Assembly: GCA_034664125.1 (NCBI GenBank)
Contig: JAXDIG010000049.1
Coordinates: 4,500 to 68,499, forward strand
From: JACVRW01 sp034664125
GTDB taxonomy: Bacteria > Actinomycetota > Thermoleophilia > Solirubrobacterales > Thermoleophilaceae
Length of the DNA stretch: 64,000 nucleotides
Reading direction: 5' to 3'
Made by a program: the position numbers and the translations under genes. A model generated the notes under the pieces. It was not told the DNA's origin and searched no databases. It saw nothing but the letters and a program-made list of their open reading frames with translations. Numbering within the stretch: position 1 is the first letter of the stretch; the number at the start of each line of letters is the position of its first letter. Positions 24,024 to 34,402 of this stretch are shown here, piece after piece.

Positions 24024-25489
24024 ATGCCGGCGCATCCGCCGACCTCGGCCCGCTGGTCGCGGACCTGAGGGAGGCGGTGGGCGCCGAGCACGTCGTCACG
24101 CACGACCACCAGCTGCGCACCTACGAGTCGGACGGGCTGCTCCAGTACGCGGTGACCCCGGGCGCCGTGGTGCTGCCCGGCTCCGCGGAGGAGGTGCAGG
24201 CGGTCGTGCGTGCCTGCCACCGTGCCGGCGTGCCGTGGGTCGCCCGCGGCGCCGGGTCGGGGCTCTCGGGCGGAGCCACGCCCGTGGCGGACGGGCTCCT
24301 GATCTCGCTCAGCAGGATGCGGCGCATCCTCGAGGTCGACCTGCCGAACCAGCGCGTCGTCGTGGAGCCGGGCGTGACCAACATCGCCGTGTCCCAGGCC
24401 GTCGCCCCGGATCACTTCTACCCGCCCGACCCGTCGTCGCAGATCGTGTGCACGATCGGCGGCAACGTGGCCGAGAACTCGGGCGGCGCGCACTGCTTCA
24501 AGTACGGCTTCACGACCACCTACGTGACCGGGCTCGAGGTGGTGCTGCCAGACGGCGAGCTCGTCCAGCTCGGCGGCAAGGAGGTGGACCAACCGGGGCC
24601 CGACCTGCTGGGCGCGTTCGTGGGCTCGGAGGGCACCCTCGGCGTGGCCACCAAGATCTGGCTGCGGGTCGTGCCGAAGCCCGAGGCGGTGCGCACGCTG
24701 GTGGCGTTCTTCGGCTCCCCGACGCAGGCCGCCGACGTGGTGTCGGAGATCGTCGCGGCCGGCATGGTGCCGGGCGCGATCGAGATGATGGACAACCTCT
24801 CGATCGCGGCCGCCGAGGGCTACACCGGCGCCGGCTTTCCCACCGACGCCGGCGCCGCGCTGGTCGTGGAGCTGGACGGCTCGGACGCCGAGTGCGAGAT
24901 GCGCTTCGAGGAGGTCGTGGCGATCTGCGAGCAGGCCGACGCGGACTCGATCCGGGTGGCGCAGGACGAGGCGGAGCGCGAGCTGATCTGGAGAGCGCGC
25001 AAGGCCGCCTTCGCCGCGATGGGCCGGATCGCTCCCAACTACTACGTGCAGGACAGCGTCATCCCGCGCACCCGGCTGGCCGAGGTGCTGGGTCGCATCG
25101 CCGAGCTCGGCCGCGAGTACGACCTCAGGGTCGCGAACGTCTTCCACGCCGGCGACGGCAACCTGCACCCGCTGGTTTGCTACGACGGCTCGGTGCCCGG
25201 CGAGGCCGAGCGGGCCGAGGAGTGCGCGGGGCTGATCGTGGCGGCCTGCGTCGATGCCGGCGGCTCGATCACGGGCGAGCACGGTGTGGGCATCGACAAG
25301 AAGCGCTACATGCCCCAGATGTTCACCGACGCGGACCTCGGCACCTTCCAGCGGCTGCGCTGCGCCTTCGACCCCGACCAGCTCGCCAACCCCGGCAAGG
25401 TGATGCCCACCCCGCGCCTGTGCGGCGAGGTCCCCGGCCCCTACAGACAGCACCCGCTCGAGCAGATGGGGCTGGCGGAGCGCTTCTGA
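24020..25489 (+). CDS. glcD: Glycolate/D-lactate oxidase FAD subunit
   Basis: A 489-residue FAD-linked oxidase of the GlcD / D-lactate dehydrogenase family. The PP-loop FAD-binding domain includes WVARGAGSGLSGGATP, PDPSSQIVCTIGGNVAENSGG and FVGSEGTLGV; the C-terminal substrate domain includes NVFHAGDGNLHPL and GEHGVGIDKK, which carry the conserved histidines and the terminal helix glutamate. It oxidises glycolate to glyoxylate or D-lactate to pyruvate. GTG 24020 overlaps the lctP stop (GTGA), giving a coupled permease-oxidase arrangement; the frame remains open upstream inside lctP but that part is not coding. Confidence 0.93.
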   Translation: MNAGASADLGPLVADLREAVGAEHVVTHDHQLRTYESDGLLQYAVTPGAVVLPGSAEEVQAVVRACHRAGVPWVARGAGSGLSGGATPVADGLLISLSRMRRILEVDLPNQRVVVEPGVTNIAVSQAVAPDHFYPPDPSSQIVCTIGGNVAENSGGAHCFKYGFTTTYVTGLEVVLPDGELVQLGGKEVDQPGPDLLGAFVGSEGTLGVATKIWLRVVPKPEAVRTLVAFFGSPTQAADVVSEIVAAGMVPGAIEMMDNLSIAAAEGYTGAGFPTDAGAALVVELDGSDAECEMRFEEVVAICEQADADSIRVAQDEAERELIWRARKAAFAAMGRIAPNYYVQDSVIPRTRLAEVLGRIAELGREYDLRVANVFHAGDGNLHPLVCYDGSVPGEAERAEECAGLIVAACVDAGGSITGEHGVGIDKKRYMPQMFTDADLGTFQRLRCAFDPDQLANPGKVMPTPRLCGEVPGPYRQHPLEQMGLAERF

Positions 25490-26598
25490 TGGCCACCGCC
25501 GAGGCCAGACGCAGCGCACCGGCGTCGGCGGCCGAGCTCGCCGCCGAGCTGGCCACGGCCGCCGAGGCGGGCGCGAGCGTGCGCGTGACCGGCGCGGGCA
25601 CCAAGCTGCGCTGGGCCCCGGACGCCCGCCCCGCGCTCGAGCTGTCCACCGCCGGGCTCGACCGCATCGTCGAGCACAACGCGGGCGACCTCACGGCCGT
25701 GCTGGAGGCGGGCGTGCCACTCGGCCGGGCCCAGGAGCGGTTCCGCGAAGCCGGCCAGATGCTCGCCCTGGATCCACCCGACGCGGGCGGCGCCACTATC
25801 GGCGGGATCGTCGCGACCAACGACTCCGGTCCGCTGCGCGCCCGCTACGGCAGCGCGCGCGACCTGGTCGTCGGCATGCGCGTGGCGCTCGCCGACGGCA
25901 CGGTGGCGAAGAGCGGCGGCAAGGTGATCAAGAACGTCGCCGGCTACGACCTGGCGAAGCTGTTCACGGGTTCGTACGGATCGCTGGGGGCGATCCTCGA
26001 CGTTTCGGTGCGCCTGCACCCGCTGCCGCCGCAAACCGCCACCGCGGTCGGCCACACGCACGACACGGGAGTGCTGGCCCGCGGCGCGGCGGCGCTCTCG
26101 CACGCCCGCCTCGAGCAACTCGGCCTGGACGTGCGCTGGGCGGCCGGGGCGGGCATGGTGCTGGCGCGCTTCGGGGGCGTGGCGGCGCACCCGCAGGCCG
26201 AGACGGCCGAGCGCCTGCTGCGCGAAGCGGGCCTCGAGGCCGAGCTGGTCGCGGACGACGAGTCGCTCTGGAACGCTCAGCGCGACGGCCAGCGCTCTCC
26301 GGAGGGGCTCGTGGTGCGCGTGTCGGGCCTGCAAACCGACCTGGCGGAGCTGGCCGCCACGGCGGAGCGCCACCGCGCCACGCTTGTCGGCCGCGCGGGC
26401 CTCGGCCTGTCCTGGCTGCGCCTGGACGACGGCGACGGCGAGCCGCTGCTGAACGAGCTGCGGCAGCGCCACCTGGCCGTGGTGCTCGACCGCCCGGCGG
26501 GCATGTCGGCCAATCCGCGAGAGCCGCTCGACCCCGGCGCCGCCGTGCTGCTGCGTCGAGTCAAGGAGCGCTTCGACCCGACCGGAACGCTGGTCTGA
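25489..26598 (+). CDS. glcE: Glycolate oxidase FAD-binding subunit
   Basis: A 369-residue second FAD-type subunit with the shortened GlcE layout: VRVTGAGTKLRW, ATIGGIVATNDSGPLRARYGSARDLV and KVIKNVAGYDLAKLFTGSYGSLG. The catalytic C-terminal half of GlcD is not repeated. It acts with GlcD and the iron-sulfur GlcF. ATG 25489 shares its first base with the glcD stop (TGATG), and its own stop overlaps the glcF start in the same way, so the three genes form a tightly coupled set. Confidence 0.92.
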   Translation: MATAEARRSAPASAAELAAELATAAEAGASVRVTGAGTKLRWAPDARPALELSTAGLDRIVEHNAGDLTAVLEAGVPLGRAQERFREAGQMLALDPPDAGGATIGGIVATNDSGPLRARYGSARDLVVGMRVALADGTVAKSGGKVIKNVAGYDLAKLFTGSYGSLGAILDVSVRLHPLPPQTATAVGHTHDTGVLARGAAALSHARLEQLGLDVRWAAGAGMVLARFGGVAAHPQAETAERLLREAGLEAELVADDESLWNAQRDGQRSPEGLVVRVSGLQTDLAELAATAERHRATLVGRAGLGLSWLRLDDGDGEPLLNELRQRHLAVVLDRPAGMSANPREPLDPGAAVLLRRVKERFDPTGTLV

Positions 26599-27950
26599 TG
26601 GCGTCGCTCCGGCGCGGGCAAAGCCCGCACCCTCGCGCACAGCCGGCGTCGCTCCGGCACGAGCAAAGCCCGCATCCTCGCGCACAGCCGGCGTCCTGGG
26701 ACGACACTCGCCCGCCGCAGCTGGAGCTGATCGACGACTGCGTTCACTGCGGCTTCTGCCTGCCGACCTGCCCGACGTACGTGCTCTGGGGCGAGGAGAT
26801 GGACTCGCCACGCGGGCGCATCGTGCTGATGAAGCAGGGCCACGACGCGATCTCCGCGCCGCTCGTGGAGCACCTCGACAACTGCCTCGGCTGCATGGCG
26901 TGCGTGACCGCGTGCCCCTCCGGGGTCCAGTACGACAAGCTGCTCGAGGACGCGCGGGCGCAGGTCGAGCGCAACTTCGATCGCCCACCGTCCGACGGCG
27001 CGCACCGTCGTTTGGTGTTCGAGCTGTTCACGCGTCCGGGCCGGCTGCGCGCGCTGGCGCCCGGCGCGGCGCTGGCGCACCGGCTCGGCCTGCCGCGGCT
27101 GGCCCGCAGGCCGGCCGCCAGGCGACTGTTTCCGCGGCTGGCGGCGGTCATCGGGATGACCCCGCAGGCGACGGTCAGGCACTCGCTCGCCCGGCTGCCC
27201 GCGCGGTTCGAGGCACGCGGCGAGAAGCGCGGCGAGGTGGCCCTGCTCCAAGGCTGCGTGCAGCGCGTCTTCTTCGGCCACGTGAACCGCGACACCGCGC
27301 TCGTGCTCGCGGCCGAGGGCTTCGACGTGCACGTGCCGCGCCTGCCGCGCTGCTGCGGGGCGCTGCCGATGCACGCCGGCGCCGACCCTCAGGCGCGCGA
27401 CCTGGCCAAGACGACGATCGAGGCGCTCGAGGGCTTCGAAACCGTGGTTGTGAACGCGGCCGGCTGCGGCTCGGCGATGAAGGACTACGGGCACGTGCTG
27501 CGCGACGAGCCGGAGTGGGCGGAGCGCGCCCAGCGCTTCGCGGCCAAGGTGCGCGACGCCAACGAATTCCTCGTCGAGGTCGGCCCCCGCGCGGAACGCC
27601 GGCCGGTGCCGATGAAGGTCGCCTACCACGACGCCTGCCACCTTGCGCACGCCCAGAAGGTGCGCGACCAGCCGCGCGAGCTGCTGCGCTCGATCCCGGA
27701 GCTGGAGCTGGTCGAGCCGCGCGAGTGGGAGCTCTGCTGTGGCTCGGCCGGGATCTACAACCTGGTCAAGCCAGAGCCGGCCGCCGAGCTGGGCGCGCGC
27801 AAGGCGCGCAACCTGCTCGACACCGGCGCCGAGGCAGTCGCCGCGGCGAACCCCGGCTGCGCGCTGCAGATCACGGCGCACACCGAACAGCTGGGCAAGG
27901 CGCTGCCGGTGCTGCATCCGATGGAGCTGCTGGCCCGGTCGATCGTCTAG
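26598..27950 (+). CDS. glcF: Glycolate oxidase iron-sulfur subunit with repeat-bearing N-terminus
   Basis: A 450-residue protein. Two 4Fe-4S ferredoxin-like motifs, CVHCGFCLPTCP and CLGCMACVTACP, are followed by two CCG domains (LPRCCGALPMHAG and WELCCGSAGIYN) that accept electrons from GlcD/GlcE and pass them to the respiratory chain. The first 33 residues are unusual: a 15-residue unit (ASLRRGQSPHPRAQP and a near-copy) is present twice, encoded by a 45-bp tandem repeat. The ATG overlaps the glcE stop (TGATG). A start after the repeat is possible only without a good codon, so the repeat is probably translated. Confidence 0.92.
   Translation: MASLRRGQSPHPRAQPASLRHEQSPHPRAQPASWDDTRPPQLELIDDCVHCGFCLPTCPTYVLWGEEMDSPRGRIVLMKQGHDAISAPLVEHLDNCLGCMACVTACPSGVQYDKLLEDARAQVERNFDRPPSDGAHRRLVFELFTRPGRLRALAPGAALAHRLGLPRLARRPAARRLFPRLAAVIGMTPQATVRHSLARLPARFEARGEKRGEVALLQGCVQRVFFGHVNRDTALVLAAEGFDVHVPRLPRCCGALPMHAGADPQARDLAKTTIEALEGFETVVVNAAGCGSAMKDYGHVLRDEPEWAERAQRFAAKVRDANEFLVEVGPRAERRPVPMKVAYHDACHLAHAQKVRDQPRELLRSIPELELVEPREWELCCGSAGIYNLVKPEPAAELGARKARNLLDTGAEAVAAANPGCALQITAHTEQLGKALPVLHPMELLARSIV
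26601..26690 (+). repeat. 45-bp tandem duplication inside glcF
   Basis: Two head-to-tail copies (26601-26645 and 26646-26690) differ at three of 45 bases. The first contains a perfect hairpin GCGGGC-AAA-GCCCGC (26614-26628); in the second one arm has drifted. The frame is kept, so each copy adds 15 residues to the N-terminus of GlcF before the first iron-sulfur motif. Confidence 0.85.
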
Positions 27951-27966
27951 GGCGCCTCAGGCGCCC
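27950..27966. terminator. Bidirectional hairpin at convergent stop codons
   Basis: A perfect 7-bp stem GGGCGCC / GGCGCCC with a 3-base loop spans the last base of the glcF stop and the stop of the convergent coiled-coil gene. The position fits a shared terminator for both directions; no T-tract is present. Confidence 0.5.
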
Positions 27967-28310
27967 GCCGCGCCTGTCTCGCCGTTTCCATCCATGCGGT
28001 CGAGGACGCGGAACAGCGCTTGACGCTGGGCGCGCAGCTCCTCGACGAACTCCCGAGTGCTCCGCTCCAGGGCCTCCGTGTGGGCGACCGATCGACGGTG
28101 CAGGTCGGCGAAAATGAGCTCCTGACGGCGCGTCAACTCCCGCAGGAAGCCGCGCACGTCCTGGAAGGCAGCCTCGTTCTTCGCGACCGCGCGCTCGTAG
28201 CCGGCCATCACTTCGTTGCTGCGCCGCATCGTCTCGTCGCTGCGCGCCATGATCTCGTTGCCGCGCTCCGTGTGCGCGTCGAGCCGTCGCAGGAGCTCGT
28301 CGTCGTCCAC
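27957..28310 (-). CDS. Coiled-coil protein of unknown function
   Basis: About 117 residues from GTG 28310. The composition is charged and helical: RSDETMRRSNEVMAGYERAV, FLRELTRRQELIFADLHRRS and FVEELRAQRQALFRVLDRMDG suggest one long amphipathic helix or coiled coil. There is no signal peptide or membrane segment. The frame is open further upstream to 28508, but that part overlaps the start of a convincing gene on the other strand and is Arg/Ser-rich, so the shorter start is preferred; the true start is uncertain. It is convergent with glcF, and no family was recognised. Confidence 0.55.
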   Translation of the reverse strand: MDDDELLRRLDAHTERGNEIMARSDETMRRSNEVMAGYERAVAKNEAAFQDVRGFLRELTRRQELIFADLHRRSVAHTEALERSTREFVEELRAQRQALFRVLDRMDGNGETGAAGA

Positions 28311-28401
28311 GGCTCCAGGATCGCGATCGCTCCGTTGCTCGACAAGACGCGAGCGTGACGACCTCGGCGCGGGACCGTTACGTGCCACACTTCCCCGCCT
28401 C

Positions 28402-28797
28402 ATGTCGGCTGCCGATCGCCTGCGCACCGCCCTCGAGGCCCGCGACCTCGACGCCGCCGTCGCCACGATGGCTCCGGACGTGGTCTTCCGTAGCCCGATC
28501 GTCCACAAGCCCTACCACGGCCCGGAGGCCGTCCGGGCCCTGCTCGAGGGCGTGCTGGCGGTCTTCGAGGACTTCCGCTACGAGCGCGTCATCGGCGCAC
28601 CCGACGCATCCGACCACGCGCTCGTCTTCGCCGCCCGCGTGGGCGACCGGGAGCTGCAGGGAGCCGACTTCCTCCACGAGAACGCCGACGGCCAGATCGA
28701 CGAGTTCGTCGTGATGGTGCGCCCGCTCACCGGCGCACTGGCGCTGGCCGACGGCATGCGCGCCCACTTCCAGGGCACGGGAGTGCCGGCACCCTAG
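28402..28797 (+). CDS. SnoaL/NTF2-like protein
   Basis: A 131-residue protein with the cone-shaped NTF2-like pattern: an N-terminal helix pair (LRTALEARDLDAAVATMAPDVVFRSP), then YHGPEAVRALLEGVLAVFEDF, and beta strands ending in GQIDEFVVMVRP. Family members include polyketide cyclases, dehydratases and isomerases, as well as binding proteins; no catalytic set can be assigned here. ATG 28402 is the first start after a divergent spacer. The stop codon overlaps the stop of the convergent glutamate-cysteine ligase family gene by four bases. Confidence 0.75.
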   Translation: MSAADRLRTALEARDLDAAVATMAPDVVFRSPIVHKPYHGPEAVRALLEGVLAVFEDFRYERVIGAPDASDHALVFAARVGDRELQGADFLHENADGQIDEFVVMVRPLTGALALADGMRAHFQGTGVPAP

Positions 28798-30275
28798 CCC
28801 GGCAGCGGCCAGGTGTGCACGGGCTCGTTCGCGTGCATGTGCTCGCGGTAGCGGACCGTCATCTGTCGCAGCGCGTCGAGCCGCTCCAGCCTTCCGCCCT
28901 CGTAGAGCCGGTGGAAGGCCGCGGCCTGCCACGCCGCGCCGTTCTGCATCGTCACGCAGCGGCGCTCGATCACGCCGAGCAGCCGCTCGCGGTCCGACGC
29001 CGCGATGCCGGCCTGCTCGAGGCCCTCGTGGGCCGCCGGCAGCAGCCGCCGCAGGACCAGCTCGCTCACCGGCACCTCCCCGATGCCGGGCCAGTAGAGG
29101 CGCGCCTCGAGGCCGTCGCGCGCGGCGGCGTGGAAGTTCTCCTCGGCGGCCGAGAAGGACATGCGCGTCCACAGGGGCCGCTCCTCTGCCACGAGCGCCC
29201 GCACCAGGCCGTAGTAGAACGCGGCGTTGGCGCAGATGTCCACCACGGTCGGCCCCGACGGCAGCAGCCTGTTCTCCACGCGCAGGTGCGGCCGCCCCCG
29301 CACGGCGTCGTAGATGGGCCGGTTCCAGCGGTAGATCGTCCCGTTGTGCAGGCGCAGCTCGGCCAGGCTCGGGGTGTCGCCGCGCTCGAGCATCTCGGCC
29401 GGGTCCTCGTCCTCGCACACCGGCAGCAGCGCCGGGAAGTAGCGCACGTTCTCCTCGAACAGGTCGAAGATCGAGGTCACCCAGCGCTCGCCGAACCACA
29501 CGCGCGGGCGCACTCCCTGTGCCTTCAGCTCCTCGGGGCGCGTGTCGGTCGCCTGCTCGAATAGCGCGATGCGCGTCTCGCGCCAGAGCTCCTTGCCGAA
29601 GAAGAAGGGCGAGTTGGCCGCCACCGCCACCTGCGCCCCCGCGATCGCCTGGGCCGCGTTCCAGAAGTCGGCGAACGCCTCCGGCTCGACCTGCTGGTGC
29701 AGCTGCACGCTGGTGCAGGCCGCCTCGGGGGCGATCGTGTCGGCGAACGTCTGGAGGCGCTCCACGCCGTTGATCGAGATCTCGAGGTCCTCGCCGCGAG
29801 CCGCGAAGATCTGCTCGTTGAGCAACTCGTAGCGCGGGTTGTCGCTGAAGCTGTCCCGCGTGAGGTGCTGCTCGGTGACGGTCGGCAGGATGCCGATCAG
29901 CATCATGTGCGCCCCCACCGTCCGCGCCCGCTCCTCGGCGTGGTTGAGGTCGCGGCGCATCTCCTCCTCCAGCTCGGCGAAGGAGGACCCCTCGAGCAGC
30001 CGCGGCGGCACGTTGATCTCGAGGTTGAAGCGGCCCAGCTCGGTCTGGAAGTCCGGGTCGGCGATCGCCTCGAGCGCCTCGGCGTTCAGCATCGCCGGGT
30101 CGCCCTGCTCGTCGGTCAGGTTGAGCTCGATCTCGAGGCCGACCGAGCGCCGCTCCGGATCGAAGCGGGCCTCGCCCAGCATCCGCGCGAACACGTCGAG
30201 GCAGGCCCGCACCTTCTGCCGATAGCGCTGCCGGTCCTCGCGCGAGAAGACCTCGGATGACACGTCCCGCCCCAC
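28794..30275 (-). CDS. Glutamate-cysteine ligase family protein (GCS2/carboxylate-amine ligase)
   Basis: A 493-residue protein with the family landmarks SVGLEIELNLTD near residue 45, RFNLEINVPP, and the ATP/metal-binding LRVENRLLPSGPTVVD. Such enzymes join glutamate to cysteine or another amine through the gamma-carboxylate (GshA, EgtA, YbdK types). In an actinobacterium a role in gamma-glutamylcysteine for ergothioneine or another thiol is possible, but no other thiol gene is adjacent, so the substrate is open. The start is GTG 30275, with GTG 30263 as an alternative. The gene is divergent from ettA across about 25 bases. Confidence 0.82.
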   Translation of the reverse strand: MGRDVSSEVFSREDRQRYRQKVRACLDVFARMLGEARFDPERRSVGLEIELNLTDEQGDPAMLNAEALEAIADPDFQTELGRFNLEINVPPRLLEGSSFAELEEEMRRDLNHAEERARTVGAHMMLIGILPTVTEQHLTRDSFSDNPRYELLNEQIFAARGEDLEISINGVERLQTFADTIAPEAACTSVQLHQQVEPEAFADFWNAAQAIAGAQVAVAANSPFFFGKELWRETRIALFEQATDTRPEELKAQGVRPRVWFGERWVTSIFDLFEENVRYFPALLPVCEDEDPAEMLERGDTPSLAELRLHNGTIYRWNRPIYDAVRGRPHLRVENRLLPSGPTVVDICANAAFYYGLVRALVAEERPLWTRMSFSAAEENFHAAARDGLEARLYWPGIGEVPVSELVLRRLLPAAHEGLEQAGIAASDRERLLGVIERRCVTMQNGAAWQAAAFHRLYEGGRLERLDALRQMTVRYREHMHANEPVHTWPLPG

Positions 30276-30300
30276 GGCCGGACTCTATCCTCGACGGTCC

Positions 30301-31955
<1,655 letters not shown>

Positions 31956-31956
<1 letters not shown>

Positions 31957-33539
31957 TGATCGAGATCAGGGCAAACGTCGAGGACCGCTGGGACGAGGTG
32001 CTCACCGACGACGGGCTGGCGCTGGTGGGGCAGCTGCACGAGCAGCTCGATGGCCGCCGCCGCGAGCTGTTGGGTGCCCGCGAGCGGCGCCAGGCCGAGC
32101 TGGACGCCGGCGGCACGCTCGAGTTCGTCCGGGCGCCGGAGGACTTCACGATCGCGCCGGTGCCGGCCGCTCTGGCCGACCGGCGCGTCGAGATCACGGG
32201 GCCCACCTCGCGCAAGATGGTCATCAACGCGCTGAATTCGGGCGCGCGCGGGTTCATGGCGGACTTCGAGGACTCGAACTCGCCCTACTGGGCCAACATG
32301 GTCGGCGGCCAGGTGAACCTCGCCGACGCCGCCCGCGGCTCCATGGAGCACGAGGAGAAGGGCAAGCGCTACCGCCTCGAGGAGGACCCCGCCGTGCTGC
32401 TCGTGCGGCCGCGCGGGCTGCACCTGCCCGAGCGCCACCTGCAGGTCAACGGCGAGCACGTGGCGGGGGCGTTCATGGACTTCGGCCTCTATGTGCACCG
32501 CAACGCCGAGGTGCTGCTCGAGCGCGGCCTCGGGCCCTACTTCTACATCCCGAAGCTCGAGTCGGCGCGCGAGGCGGCGCTCTGGCGCGACGCCTTCCTG
32601 ATCGCCGAGCACGCGCTCGGCCTGGAGCGCGGCACGATCAGGGCCACCGTGCTGATCGAGACGGTGCCCGCGGCGTTCGAGATGGACGCGATCCTCTACG
32701 AGCTGCGCGACCACGCCGCCGGGCTGAATGCCGGTCGCTGGGACTACATCTTCTCGATGATCAAGCGCTTCCGCTCGCGGCCCGACTTCGTGCTGCCGGA
32801 CCGCTCCGAGGTGACGATGACCGTGCCGTTCATGCACGCCTACTCGGAGCTGCTCGTTAAGACCTGCCACGAGCGCGGCGCGCACGCGATGGGCGGCATG
32901 TCGGCGGTGATCCCGTCCCGCACGGATGAGGAGGCGAACCGAAAGGCCTTCGAGGCGGTGCGCGCCGACAAGGAGCGCGAGGCCAACGCCGGCTTCGACG
33001 GCACCTGGGTCGCGCACCCGGATTCGGTGCCGGTCGCCATGGAGGCCTTCGACGAGGTGCTGGGCGACCGGCCCAACCAGGTCGACCGCCGGCGCGACGA
33101 CGTGTCCGTGGGCGCCTCCGAGCTGCTCTCGGCGGCGCAGACGCCGGGCGAGGTCACCGAGGAGGGGCTGCGCCTGAACGTGAACGTCGGCATCCAGTAC
33201 ATCTCGTCCTGGCTGCGCGGCAACGGAGCGGCGGCCATCTACGGCCTGATGGAGGACGCCGCGACCGCGGAGATCTCACGGGCACAGGTGTGGCAGTGGA
33301 TCCACCACGGCGAGGTGCTCGACGACGGCCGGCCGGTCACACCCGACCTCGTGCGCACGCTCGCCGGCGAGGAGCTGGAGAAGATCCGCGAGGACATCGG
33401 CGACGACGAGTGGTTCTTCGAGCAGGGACGGCCGGACCTGTCGCGCTCGCTGTTCGAGCGCGTCGCGCTCAGCGGCGAAGAGTTCGTGGAGTTCCTGACG
33501 CTGCCCGCGTACGACGAGCTGCTGAAGCTCGAGCGCTAG
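31956..33539 (+). CDS. aceB: Malate synthase A
   Basis: A 527-residue enzyme condensing glyoxylate with acetyl-CoA to malate. Isoform-A landmarks are GFMADFEDSNSPYW, LLVRPRGLHLPE (catalytic arginine), ATVLIETVPAAFEMDAILYELRDH, GRWDYIFSMIKRF, VPFMHAYSELLVKTCH and the C-terminal SRAQVWQW(I)HH. Length is typical for the A form and shorter than the G form. ATG 31956 overlaps the ettA stop; a GTG three bases earlier is equally possible. No isocitrate lyase gene is in the window, so the glyoxylate may come from the nearby GlcDEF system as well as from isocitrate. Confidence 0.95.
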
Positions 33540-33638
33540 CGGGCGACTGTCGCGCCGGTGCGCTCGGTACATAAGGCCGGCCGGCGAATCGAATATTCGA
33601 CACCTATGCCGTGCACAACATTCGACTCGTGGCGTTCG

Positions 33639-33673
33639 GGGCCCGGCGGGACCGCGAGAGCGGGGCCGGGCCC
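33639..33673. terminator. GC-rich hairpin between convergent aceB and def
   Basis: Perfect 9-bp arms GGGCCCGGC (33639-33647) and GCCGGGCCC (33665-33673) enclose a 17-base loop in the 164-base spacer between the convergent malate synthase and deformylase genes. It is a plausible bidirectional terminator. The remaining spacer holds only a short TCGAATATTCGA palindrome (33589-33600). Confidence 0.5.
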
Positions 33674-33703
33674 GAGCCGCGCCGGCGCGGCAGCCGCCGC
33701 GCG

Positions 33704-34348
33704 CTACGCCGCTTCGCGCGAGCGCTGCTCGGCTTCGCGCAGCTCCCGCAGGGCGCGCTTGCGCTCCTCGCGGTCGGTGCGCTCCAGGATCAGCACGCCG
33801 TCGAGATGGTCCAGCTCGTGCTGGATCACGCGCGCCTCGAGGCCGGAGGCCTCCACCAGGCGCTCCTCGCCTTCCTCGTCGAGCGCTCGCACGCGCACGT
33901 GGACCGGCCGGTCCACGTCGACGATGATGCCGGGGATCGACAGGCAGCCTTCCTCGCCCAGCTCGACGTCGCCGCTGGCCCATTCGAGCTCGGGGTTGGC
34001 GAGCACGATCACGGGTGCGTCGGGGCCGATGCGGTAGACGACCAAGCGCTGGGAGATCCCCAGCTGCGGCGCCGCGAGGCCGACGCCGATGGCGTCGTTC
34101 ATGATTCCCGCCATCCGGCTGACCTGGCGGCGCAGCGAGTCGTCGAAGCGGTCGACGGGCGTGGCGCGGGACTTCAGCACCGGGTCGCCCAGGCGGCGGA
34201 TGAACGACATCGCCGCGGCCCGGCGAGCCTCGACCTCGGGGTCTAGCGGAGGCGCCTCCTCCGGCTCCGCGACGTCGACCTCTACCGCCTCGACCTCGGC
34301 CGGCACGGCCTCGGGCTCCGTGGTGTCCGTCTCCCTCTCCTGCGCCAT
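33704..34348 (-). CDS. def: Peptide deformylase with acidic N-terminal extension
   Basis: A 214-residue protein that removes the formyl group from new polypeptides. The three deformylase motifs are present: GVGLAAPQLG (about 88-97), EGCLSIP with metal ligand C135, and HELDH (177-181) with H177, E178 and H181. The first 46 residues are an acidic Glu/Ala/Val-rich segment not found in the typical enzyme. The internal ATG at 34210 (MSFIRRLGDPVLK) lies where standard deformylases begin, so the extension may not be translated. It lies downstream of priA on the same strand, matching a common priA-def neighbourhood. Confidence 0.93.
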   Translation of the reverse strand: MAQERETDTTEPEAVPAEVEAVEVDVAEPEEAPPLDPEVEARRAAAMSFIRRLGDPVLKSRATPVDRFDDSLRRQVSRMAGIMNDAIGVGLAAPQLGISQRLVVYRIGPDAPVIVLANPELEWASGDVELGEEGCLSIPGIIVDVDRPVHVRVRALDEEGEERLVEASGLEARVIQHELDHLDGVLILERTDREERKRALRELREAEQRSREAA

Positions 34349-34402
34349 GTGCGCGAGTTTAGCTTCCCGCGAGCCGCTTGGGGAAGGCTCCGCGTGCGCT
34401 CT

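Noticed and set aside
33540..33703. Possible tRNA or small RNA in the spacer between aceB and def
   Set aside because: TTCGA-like strings occur but no cloverleaf, acceptor stem or CCA can be drawn; only a GC hairpin and a short palindrome are supportable.
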